Source: Flavobacterium psychrophilum
GTDB lineage: Bacteria; Bacteroidota; Bacteroidia; Flavobacteriales; Flavobacteriaceae
Length of the DNA: 17,877 nt
Assembly: GCA_943325515.2 (NCBI GenBank)
Contig: CALPPS020000054.1
Span: 1-17,877, forward strand
Direction of reading: 5' to 3'
The notes under the pieces were generated by a model. It saw only the letters and a list, made by a program, of their open reading frames with translations. It did not search any database and was not told where the DNA came from. Both the position numbers and the translations under genes were made by a program. How positions within the stretch are numbered: position 1 is the first letter of the stretch; each line of letters opens with the position of its first letter. Of this stretch, positions 13,105 to 17,877 are shown piece by piece.

Positions 13105-13749
13105 CTAATTTAAATTATTGCAATTTAAGAAATATAGATTTAAAAATAGATTATCATAATGTTCAGGGTTATTGTCGTAAAACATTTTTGGAACAAAAAT
13201 TGAAAAAGTATAAAAATATTTACCTCTTATAGACTGTTGAATTATATTCACATTATCATATGCAAGATCTGAATCTTTTATAGTATGAGTAAATTTTCTT
13301 TTTAATGACGGTATGTTTTTAATAAAGGTTTTTTCAACAGAATATTTTTTTATTTGAGAATTAATTCTAGTCTGAATCAATTGTTTAAACTGACTTTCTA
13401 GTTGGATAGGATTTTCGTCATAAATATCCCAAATATTTTTGTTTGGACTATAATTTGATTCAATTACATTTATTACAATTCCTATTGAACTATCCTTGTC
13501 AAAAGTTCTTAGAATAGTATGTTCAGAAACTCCATTATCTCTAATCCAATTTTTTGGAGCATCATAAGCAACACAATATTTATAATTTGAATAAATATTA
13601 TTAACAGAATCGAAAGAATCAGTTTTCCCTTTTAAATCAAGATTTTCTTTTTGCCTTTTATAGGAATCTTTCAGTTCATTGATTTTAGGGTTTTCTTTAC
13701 AAGAAGCTAACGTTAAGATAATTAATATAAAATTTAAATATTTATTCAT
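13105..13749 (-). CDS. Uncharacterised lipoprotein
   Basis: A 214-residue protein I do not recognise. A short signal sequence ends in the lipobox LASC (lipidated Cys17), followed by a charged, probably helical linker (KENPKINELKDSYKRQKENLDLKGKTD). The folded part begins near residue 55 (YKYCVAYDAPKNWIRDNG) and mixes beta-like stretches (SIGIVINVIES, GKYFYTFSIFVPKMF) with a central helix (QLESQFKQLIQTRINSQIKK). Two cysteines besides the lipidated one, Cys58 and one near the C-terminus in FLNCNNLN, could form a disulfide. The layout recalls small secreted PsbP/DUF1795-like folds, but this is only an impression. A good promoter lies just upstream, and the DUF805 gene follows after 17 bases. Confidence 0.8.
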   Translation of the reverse strand: MNKYLNFILIILTLASCKENPKINELKDSYKRQKENLDLKGKTDSFDSVNNIYSNYKYCVAYDAPKNWIRDNGVSEHTILRTFDKDSSIGIVINVIESNYSPNKNIWDIYDENPIQLESQFKQLIQTRINSQIKKYSVEKTFIKNIPSLKRKFTHTIKDSDLAYDNVNIIQQSIRGKYFYTFSIFVPKMFYDNNPEHYDNLFLNLYFLNCNNLN

Positions 13750-13779
13750 TTGTTTAAGTTACAGTTAATATTAGTCATT

Positions 13780-13808
13780 CAAATATAATATAAATTGTCA
13801 TTGACAAA
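13780..13808 (-). promoter_or_regulatory. Promoter of the lipoprotein-DUF805 gene pair
   Basis: On the minus strand TTTG (13808-13805) and TATATTTG (13787-13780) are 17 bases apart. The start codon at 13749 would lie about 25 bases from the transcription start, a normal leader. Confidence 0.72.
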
Positions 13809-13900
13809 TTGATTTATTTTAATTCAAATCTTTTCAATACAATAAAAATAAGCACTATCGGGTTTTTGCGAAGGCCATTCAAAGTAATTTATAAAACTAA

Positions 13901-13922
13901 AAATCTCGATGTATCGAGATTT
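13901..13922 (-). terminator. Terminator of the sensor kinase gene
   Basis: AAATCTCGA (13901-13909) and TCGAGATTT (13914-13922) form a perfect 9-bp stem with a 4-base loop, 4 bases past the kinase stop. T-rich sequence is present on both strands (eight T after the plus-strand arm, TTTAGTTTTAT on the minus strand), so it can work in both directions. Confidence 0.8.
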
Positions 13923-13925
13923 TTT

Positions 13926-15074
13926 TTATGCCTTTTTAAAAGAAACTTGCATAGTTGTTCCTTTGCCTATTTCAGAGTGCATGACTTTTATTTTTCCTTT
14001 GTGGTATTCTTCTACAATTCTTTTGGTTAGCGACAAACCTAAGCCCCAGCCACGTTTTTTTGTGGTAAATCCAGGTTCAAAAATGTGGTTGAACTCCTTT
14101 TTTGGAATACCTTTTCCGCTATCAGTTACCAAGATTTTAACAGTGTGACTGTCTTGTTCAATAACCATAGCTAAAGTTCCTTTTCCTCTCATAGCATCAA
14201 TAGCATTTTTTACTAAATTTTCTATAGTCCAACTGTGTAAAGCCGGATTAAGCGAAACCATAATAGGTTTTTGAGGAGCTTTAAAGGAAAACTCCACTTG
14301 TTTCGAAAATCTCGATTTCAAATAGTCAAACGATAGCTCAGTTTCTTCCACAATATTTCTTTCCTCGAGTATGGGTTCAGAACCAATTTTTGAAAATCTA
14401 TCTGTTATGGTTTGCAATCTAGTAATGTCTTTTTCAATTTCAGCAATAGTGGTTTCGTCAACATTATCGGCTTTCATTATTTCGAGCCAACCTATTAAAG
14501 AGGACAAGGGTGTTCCAATTTGATGAGCCGTTTCTTTTGCCATTCCTGCCCAAAGTTTGTTTTGGGTAGCCATTTTAGTACTGCGATAAAAGTTATAAAC
14601 CAGCGCACCAAAAAGAAAAATAATCAGTAGTAAAGCAATCGGATAATATTTTAGTTTAGTAATTAATGATGAATTACCATAATATAGATACCAAAATTTA
14701 CCTGGATTAGACTCAATAATTATTGGATTATTTTCTTTTTTTAAAATTTCAAGATAATCTCTCAGTTTTGATTTGTCATTAGAAATATTTTCATCAATAT
14801 TAGTATGATTGATAATTTCTCCTTTTTCAGTTAAGATAATCGGAATTGTTTTGTTATTACTCATTATTTTGAGCGGCAATGCAATATCATCTGTATCGGG
14901 ATTAGCATTGTTGAAAGTTTTTAAACTTTCTGCCCAAAGCTCCATTTTGACACGCTCTTCGTTTTTAAAAATTTGAAAAAAAGTATAGGTATTCCATAAA
15001 ATTAAAGCCACTATGACAAATGAGGCCATTATGATAATCCAACGCGTAAAGTTTCTCCTTTCCGAAAACTGCAT
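13926..15074 (-). CDS. Membrane-bound sensor histidine kinase
   Basis: A 382-residue two-component sensor. Transmembrane helix 1 spans about 12-36 and helix 2 about 143-163, enclosing a periplasmic domain of about 105 residues with no recognised fold. No HAMP domain fits between helix 2 and the H-box. The phosphorylated histidine is His184 in AKETAHQIGTPLSSL (179-193). The ATP-binding domain shows the N box ENLVKNAIDAM (285-295), G1 DSGKGIP (318-324), the F box IFEPGFTTK (331-339) and G2 GWGLGLSLT (342-350). All catalytic motifs are intact. No response regulator is next to it, so the partner must be encoded elsewhere. It diverges from the flavin reductase gene across 111 bases. The signal sensed is unknown. 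Confidence 0.93.
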   Translation of the reverse strand: MQFSERRNFTRWIIIMASFVIVALILWNTYTFFQIFKNEERVKMELWAESLKTFNNANPDTDDIALPLKIMSNNKTIPIILTEKGEIINHTNIDENISNDKSKLRDYLEILKKENNPIIIESNPGKFWYLYYGNSSLITKLKYYPIALLLIIFLFGALVYNFYRSTKMATQNKLWAGMAKETAHQIGTPLSSLIGWLEIMKADNVDETTIAEIEKDITRLQTITDRFSKIGSEPILEERNIVEETELSFDYLKSRFSKQVEFSFKAPQKPIMVSLNPALHSWTIENLVKNAIDAMRGKGTLAMVIEQDSHTVKILVTDSGKGIPKKEFNHIFEPGFTTKKRGWGLGLSLTKRIVEEYHKGKIKVMHSEIGKGTTMQVSFKKA

Positions 15075-15090
15075 ACCAACTAATTTGGTT

Positions 15091-15120
15091 TAAAAGTAAT
15101 GAAAAAATGACAACTTCAAA
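15091..15120 (-). promoter_or_regulatory. Candidate promoter of the sensor kinase gene
   Basis: On the minus strand TTTG (15120-15117) precedes TACTTTTA (15098-15091) by 18 bases. The -7 box deviates from TAnnTTTG in its last base. It lies 17 bases before the start codon at 15074, so the leader would be very short. Confidence 0.4.
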
Positions 15121-15135
15121 TTTTGATGTAAAGGA

Positions 15136-15168
15136 TTGTAAAGATAAAACATAAAAAAATTACATTTG
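15136..15168 (+). promoter_or_regulatory. Candidate promoter of the flavin reductase-DUF3127 genes
   Basis: TACATTTG (15161-15168) is a full -7 match. A TTG at 15136-15138 lies 22 bases upstream, slightly long for the usual spacing. The start codon is at 15186. Confidence 0.5.
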
Positions 15169-15185
15169 TATAAACAAACAATATC

Positions 15186-16061
15186 ATGCTTAGTTTCGAA
15201 CCACATACTCTTTCGCCAGCCCAACTACAAGGTTACTTGCAAAGTGCTGTTGCGCCAAGACCTATTGCCTTTGCCAGCACTATGGATAAAAACGGGAAAC
15301 CTAATTTATCACCGTTTAGTTTCTTTAATGTCTTTAGTTCAAATCCACCGATATTAGTTTTTTCACCAGCACGACGAGTTAGAAACAATACTACGAAGCA
15401 CACTTTAGAAAATTGTAAAGCTACCAAAGAAGTAGTAATTAATATGGTCAACTATGATATTGTTCAACAAATGTCATTGTCTAGTACAGAGTATCCCGAT
15501 GGTGTAAATGAATTTATAAAATCAGGGTTAACCATGTTGCCATCAGACATGATAAAACCTTATCGAGTGGCTGAAAGTCCAGTTCAATTTGAGTGCAAAG
15601 TGAATGAAATTATCGCTTTAGGAAATCAAGGCGGCGCAGGGAATTTAATTATTTGTGAAGTAATAAAAATTCATATTAATGAAAATATTTTAGATGCTAA
15701 CAAGATGATTGACCAAAACAAAATTGATTTGGTTTCCCGTCTTGGCGGGAATTGGTATTCACGTTCCAACAAAGGGCTTTTTGAAGTAGAAAAACCACTA
15801 ACTACTTTGGGAATAGGCGTAGATATAATTCCTGATTTTATTAAAAAAAGCCCTGTTTTTAACGGTAATGATTTAGGCAAATTAGGAAATGTAGAAGCAT
15901 TGCCAACTCCATCAGAAATTACTATATTTGTACAACAAAATTTTGCTGTAAAAGGTGTTTTGAGTTCGGATGATGAAATGAAAATCCACCAAAAAGCAAA
16001 AGAATATTTGAATAATAATGATGCATTTTCTGCTTGGAAAGTGCTTTTAGCAAAACAATAA
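15186..16061 (+). CDS. Flavin reductase-like, FMN-binding split-barrel protein
   Basis: A 291-residue cytoplasmic protein of the flavin reductase-like (DIM6/NTAB) family, which binds FMN and often supplies reduced flavin or acts as an oxidoreductase. The N-terminal half holds the split barrel: VAPRPIAFASTMDKNGKPNLSPFSFFNVFSSNPPILVFSPA (22-62), then KHTLENCKATKEVVINMV (71-88), where a conserved Thr/Asn-rich loop binds the FMN phosphate. Residues about 200-291 form an extra C-terminal part, with LGGNWYSRSNKGLFEVEKP and a helical end, which makes it longer than the roughly 160-200 residues of a minimal reductase; such long forms are usual in Flavobacteria. The ATG at 15186 fits the family N-terminus. 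The DUF3127 gene follows after 2 bases. The electron acceptor is unknown. Confidence 0.88.
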   Translation: MLSFEPHTLSPAQLQGYLQSAVAPRPIAFASTMDKNGKPNLSPFSFFNVFSSNPPILVFSPARRVRNNTTKHTLENCKATKEVVINMVNYDIVQQMSLSSTEYPDGVNEFIKSGLTMLPSDMIKPYRVAESPVQFECKVNEIIALGNQGGAGNLIICEVIKIHINENILDANKMIDQNKIDLVSRLGGNWYSRSNKGLFEVEKPLTTLGIGVDIIPDFIKKSPVFNGNDLGKLGNVEALPTPSEITIFVQQNFAVKGVLSSDDEMKIHQKAKEYLNNNDAFSAWKVLLAKQ

Positions 16062-16063
16062 TT

Positions 16064-16438
16064 ATGGAAGTTACTGGAAAAATTAAAGTCGTAAATGCTG
16101 AGCAACAAGTGAGTGCTAGCTTTAAAAAAAGAGAATTGGTTGTCGCTACAGAAGAGCAATATCCACAATTTATCAGCATCAATTTTGTGCAAGATAAATG
16201 TGATTTGTTGAACAATTATAATGTCGGAGAAGCAGTAAAAGTTTCTATCAATTTAAGAGGAAGAGAATGGACAAATCCTCAAGGAGAAGTAAAATATTTT
16301 AACGATATTCAAGGTTGGAGAATTGAAAAATTACAAGCAGAGGCACCAGTTGCAGGAATGCCGCCAATGCCAGCTGCAGAAGCTTTTGAACCAGCTACTA
16401 ATTTCAACGAAGAAGAGCATGACGATTTGCCTTTCTAG
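16064..16438 (+). CDS. DUF3127 protein with SSB-like acidic C-terminal tip
   Basis: A 124-residue protein of the Bacteroidota DUF3127 family. Residues 1-95 look like a small beta barrel, probably an OB fold: MEVTGKIKVVNAEQQVSASFKKRELVVATE, FISINFVQDKCDLLNNYNVGEAVKVSINLRGREW, YFNDIQGWRIEKL. An Ala/Pro/Met-rich linker follows, and the protein ends EEEHDDLPF. This closely resembles the C-terminal tip of single-stranded DNA-binding protein (DDDIPF), which recruits repair and replication proteins. A nucleic-acid role is an inference from these features. The start is placed at 16064, 2 bases after the flavin reductase stop, because an upstream in-frame ATG at 16034 would add ten residues that overlap the previous gene and break the typical MEV/MEI start. 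Confidence 0.87.
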   Translation: MEVTGKIKVVNAEQQVSASFKKRELVVATEEQYPQFISINFVQDKCDLLNNYNVGEAVKVSINLRGREWTNPQGEVKYFNDIQGWRIEKLQAEAPVAGMPPMPAAEAFEPATNFNEEEHDDLPF

Positions 16439-16466
16439 AAATTAGATAAAAGATTAAAAAACAAAG

Positions 16467-16503
16467 ACCATTCTAACAGTTTAAATTGTTCGAATGGTTT
16501 TTT
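16467..16503 (+). terminator. Terminator after the DUF3127 gene
   Basis: ACCATTC (16467-16473) pairs with GAATGGT (16492-16498); an inner AACA/TGTT pairing (16475-16478 with 16487-16490) extends the stem. A run of T follows to 16503. It lies 28 bases after the stop and before aat. Confidence 0.8.
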
Positions 16504-16550
16504 GTTTACTACTTTTTTGCCTATTGCTTCTTTCCTCTATTCTCTCAAAC

Positions 16551-17186
16551 ATGCATTTTTTAACCAAAGATTTATATTTTCCACCTGTTGACGAAGCTTC
16601 TTATGAAGGTGTTGTAGCTATTGGTGGCGATTTATCTGTGGAACGATTATTATTGGCTTATCGTAATGGAATATTCCCTTGGTTTAATGAAGAGGATCCA
16701 ATCCTTTGGTGGGCACCACCAGATAGAATGGTTGTGGTTCCTCAACTGTATAAAGTCTCCAAAAGCATTCGAAATTTGATGAATCAAAATAAATTTCAAG
16801 TAACGTTCAATCAGAATTTTAAAGATGTTATCAAAAATTGCCAACAGATAAATCGCTCAGGTCAAGATGGGACATGGTTATCTGATGATTTTATAGTTTC
16901 TTATACCAAACTCCATGAAATGGGAATTGTCAAATCAGTAGAAGTGTGGCAAAACGATGAACTCGTTGGTGGATTATATGGTACAGATTTAGGACATGTT
17001 TTTTGCGGTGAAAGTATGTTTTCAAAAGTTTCTAATGCCAGTAAAATTGCTTTCGTTTGGTTAGTGAATTATTTAAAAGAAAACAATTACAAACTGTTAG
17101 ATTGTCAAGTTCATAATGATCATTTAGAGAAACTAGGTGCTTTTGAAATTTCTAGAGAAACCTTTATGAAGGTACTGAAAAGTTAG
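16551..17186 (+). CDS. aat: Leucyl/phenylalanyl-tRNA--protein transferase
   Basis: A 211-residue cytoplasmic enzyme that transfers Leu or Phe from charged tRNA to the N-terminus of proteins starting with Lys or Arg, marking them for ClpS-ClpAP degradation (bacterial N-degron pathway). Motifs seen: VAIGGDLS, YRNGIFPWF, ILWWAPPDRMVV, GTWLSDDF, GLYGTDLGHVFCGESMFS and LLDCQVHNDHLEKLGA, all characteristic. The ATG at 16551 (MHFLTKDLYFPPVD) is preferred over an ATG at 16494, because the earlier one lies inside the terminator stem and adds a leucine-rich stretch absent from the family. The length is slightly below the 234 residues of E. coli Aat. The stop codon TAG (17184-17186) shares its last two bases with the first repeat unit of the downstream block. 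Confidence 0.95.
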   Translation: MHFLTKDLYFPPVDEASYEGVVAIGGDLSVERLLLAYRNGIFPWFNEEDPILWWAPPDRMVVVPQLYKVSKSIRNLMNQNKFQVTFNQNFKDVIKNCQQINRSGQDGTWLSDDFIVSYTKLHEMGIVKSVEVWQNDELVGGLYGTDLGHVFCGESMFSKVSNASKIAFVWLVNYLKENNYKLLDCQVHNDHLEKLGAFEISRETFMKVLKS

Positions 17187-17213
17187 TTTTCAGTCGCAGT
17201 TTTCAGTCGCAGT
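17185..17213 (+). repeat. 13-base tandem repeat, left flank of the four-helix-bundle gene
   Basis: Two exact copies of AGTTTTCAGTCGC (17185-17197 and 17198-17210) followed by the partial unit AGT. The first unit begins inside the aat stop codon. The same unit appears in reverse orientation at 17620-17655. Confidence 0.9.
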
Positions 17214-17217
17214 CTTT

Positions 17218-17589
17218 TTACATATTTCGACAACCAAATTTATCTGGGTTATTAATCATATAGTTAAGTAACTTTCCAATTTCAGATGATTTTAAGGTTA
17301 AGTCTTTATGAAACTCTCTGGAAATATACTCACATTCTAAAGCAAAATCTAACCAAACATTTGTTTCTGAATTTTCCGAGTCGCTATCCGTTAATTTGCT
17401 GATGAAATGATTTACATATCTTCTTTTTCTGTAACCTTCAGCAATATTTGTGCAAACACTTCGGGAAGATCGTCTTATTTGATCGGTTAGAGAATATTTT
17501 TCTTCAGTTGGAAATTTTTTTGAAATTTCAAAAATTTCCATTGCCAATTGAAATGCTTTTTGATACCCCAATAATTCTTTGTAATCCAT
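17218..17589 (-). CDS. Four-helix-bundle protein (23S rRNA intervening-sequence/S23 family)
   Basis: A 123-residue all-helical protein. It matches the family first found inside 23S rRNA intervening sequences of Leptospira: MDYKELLGYQKAFQLAMEIFEISKKFP, the signature YSLTDQIRRSSRSVCTNIAEGYRKR (32-56), then helices 3 and 4 and a short tail. Relatives include the Avd accessory protein of diversity-generating retroelements, but no reverse transcriptase or variable repeat is visible here. The molecular role of stand-alone members is unknown. The ATG at 17589 is chosen because the earlier in-frame ATG at 17679 would read through the repeat block and into the end of tag. The gene is bracketed by inverted copies of a 13-base tandem repeat (17185-17213 and 17620-17655), and the whole segment fits exactly between the stop codons of aat and tag. 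Confidence 0.9.
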   Translation of the reverse strand: MDYKELLGYQKAFQLAMEIFEISKKFPTEEKYSLTDQIRRSSRSVCTNIAEGYRKRRYVNHFISKLTDSDSENSETNVWLDFALECEYISREFHKDLTLKSSEIGKLLNYMINNPDKFGCRNM

Positions 17590-17619
17590 ATTAATGATTA
17601 ATAAAATAACTCTAATAAA

Positions 17620-17655
17620 ACTGAAAACCGCGACTGAAAACCGCGACTGAAAACT
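17620..17655 (-). repeat. 13-base tandem repeat, right flank of the four-helix-bundle gene
   Basis: A partial unit (17620-17629) and two full units, GCGACTGAAAACC (17630-17642) and GCGACTGAAAACT (17643-17655). These are the reverse complement of the left flanking repeat AGTTTTCAGTCGC, with a single base difference in one unit. The block ends 5 bases from the tag stop codon. Confidence 0.9.
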
Positions 17656-17660
17656 GATTA

Positions 17661-17877
17661 CTATTCTCTCTTCCAACAATCCTCTACATGGTCGTTGACC
17701 ATTCCTGTAGCTTGCATATGGGCATAAACTACAGTTGAGCCTATAAATTTAAACCCACGCTTTTTTAAATCTTTACTAATTTCATCAGAAAGAGACGTTG
17801 TGGCTTGAATTTCTTTAATGGTTTTTATGTTGTTATCAATAGGTTTTCCATCGGTAAATTTCCAAATGTAGTTTGAA
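17661..17877 (-). CDS. tag: DNA-3-methyladenine glycosylase I (partial, C-terminal part)
   Basis: The last 72 codons are visible; the start lies beyond the right edge. Tag removes 3-methyladenine from alkylated DNA as the first step of base excision repair. The visible residues, WKFTDGKPIDNNIK, then SDEISKDLKKRGFKFIGSTVVYAHMQATGMVNDHVEDCWKRE, are the conserved C-terminus. The His and Cys in NDHVEDC are the two C-terminal zinc ligands of this enzyme's zinc snap; the other two lie near the missing N-terminus. The stop codon at 17663-17661 directly abuts the repeat block that precedes the four-helix-bundle gene. Confidence 0.93.
   Translation of the reverse strand, partial: SNYIWKFTDGKPIDNNIKTIKEIQATTSLSDEISKDLKKRGFKFIGSTVVYAHMQATGMVNDHVEDCWKRE

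Noticed and set aside
13796..13810. AATTGTCA-T-TGACAAATT near-palindrome as an operator
   Set aside because: Imperfect, short, AT-rich and overlapping the -33 box; such matches are expected by chance here.
16034..16063. Longer start for the DUF3127 protein
   Set aside because: It overlaps the flavin reductase gene by 28 bases, while an ATG 2 bases after that gene's stop gives the typical N-terminus.
15671..16192. 173-residue antisense open frame across the flavin reductase and DUF3127 genes
   Set aside because: It crosses two well-supported genes in opposite orientation and shows no recognisable domain; Phe/Ser-rich composition is typical of antisense reading in AT-rich DNA.
16494..16550. 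Longer start for aat with a leucine-rich, signal-like N-terminus
   Set aside because: The upstream ATG lies in the 3' arm of the DUF3127 terminator, and the extension is absent from the family; MHFLTKDLYFPPVD at 16551 is the expected start.
17218..17589. Four-helix-bundle gene as the Avd partner of a diversity-generating retroelement
   Set aside because: No reverse transcriptase, template repeat or variable repeat is visible in the window.
17185..17655. Repeat blocks considered as a CRISPR array
   Set aside because: Units are only 13 bases, directly adjacent with no spacers, and the two blocks are inverted around a gene; no cas genes are present.
17590..17679. Longer start for the four-helix-bundle gene
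   Set aside because: It would translate the 13-base repeat block and begin inside tag; the family starts at MDYKELLGYQKA.

Overview
The window reads as chromosomal DNA of a Flavobacterium-like member of the Bacteroidota (family-level inference). The DNA is AT-rich. Starts lack Shine-Dalgarno sequences. Several genes are preceded by the phylum's promoter pattern (TTTG or TTG, 17-20 bases, TAnnTTTG). Lipoprotein and TonB-receptor signal sequences have the look of this group, and gene content (DUF4301, DUF3127, bacterial GGGP synthase, paired M16 peptidases) fits. No phage, transposase, CRISPR array, tRNA or rRNA was seen.

Layout. 1-1921 (minus): two tandem exported M16 peptidase genes, one with the zinc motif and one without; the second runs off the left edge. 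2110-2951 (plus): rplU-rpmA with a clear promoter and terminator. 3106-4515 (minus): ahcY. 4654-8656 (plus): a tightly overlapping five-gene run, phosphopantetheinyl transferase, GGGP synthase, PnuC, DUF4301 protein and ArfB. 8672-11088 (plus): promoter, TPP riboswitch and a TonB-dependent receptor, a probable thiamine-compound uptake gene. 11085-11501 (minus): a lipoprotein with a Rieske-like fold whose two cluster histidines are replaced. 11577-12584 (plus): greA and a HIT hydrolase. 12701-13749 (minus): a DUF805 membrane protein and an unknown lipoprotein. 13901-15074 (minus): an orphan sensor histidine kinase. It diverges from 15186-16438 (plus), a flavin reductase-like protein plus a DUF3127 protein ending in an SSB-like acidic tip. 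16551-17186 (plus): aat. 17185-17660: a four-helix-bundle (IVS/S23 family) gene bracketed by inverted tandem repeats. 17661-17877 (minus): the 3' end of tag.

Most genes are housekeeping and act independently: translation (L21, L27, ArfB, Aat), transcription elongation (GreA), the methyl cycle (AhcY), cofactor supply (PPTase, PnuC, TPP-controlled receptor) and DNA repair (Tag).

The less ordinary material is short-repeat biology and odd protein variants. Short tandem repeats with periods of 7 or 13 bases occur at three places. One forms a palindrome inserted in frame into the phosphopantetheinyl transferase gene. Another pair brackets the four-helix-bundle gene in inverted orientation, exactly abutting the stop codons of aat and tag; this is the best candidate here for an undescribed mobile or self-propagating unit. 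Also notable are the Rieske-like lipoprotein lacking its histidines, a hairpin covering the start codon of the riboswitch-controlled receptor, the SSB-like tip of the DUF3127 protein, and UDP-sugar-pyrophosphorylase-like motifs in the DUF4301 protein.
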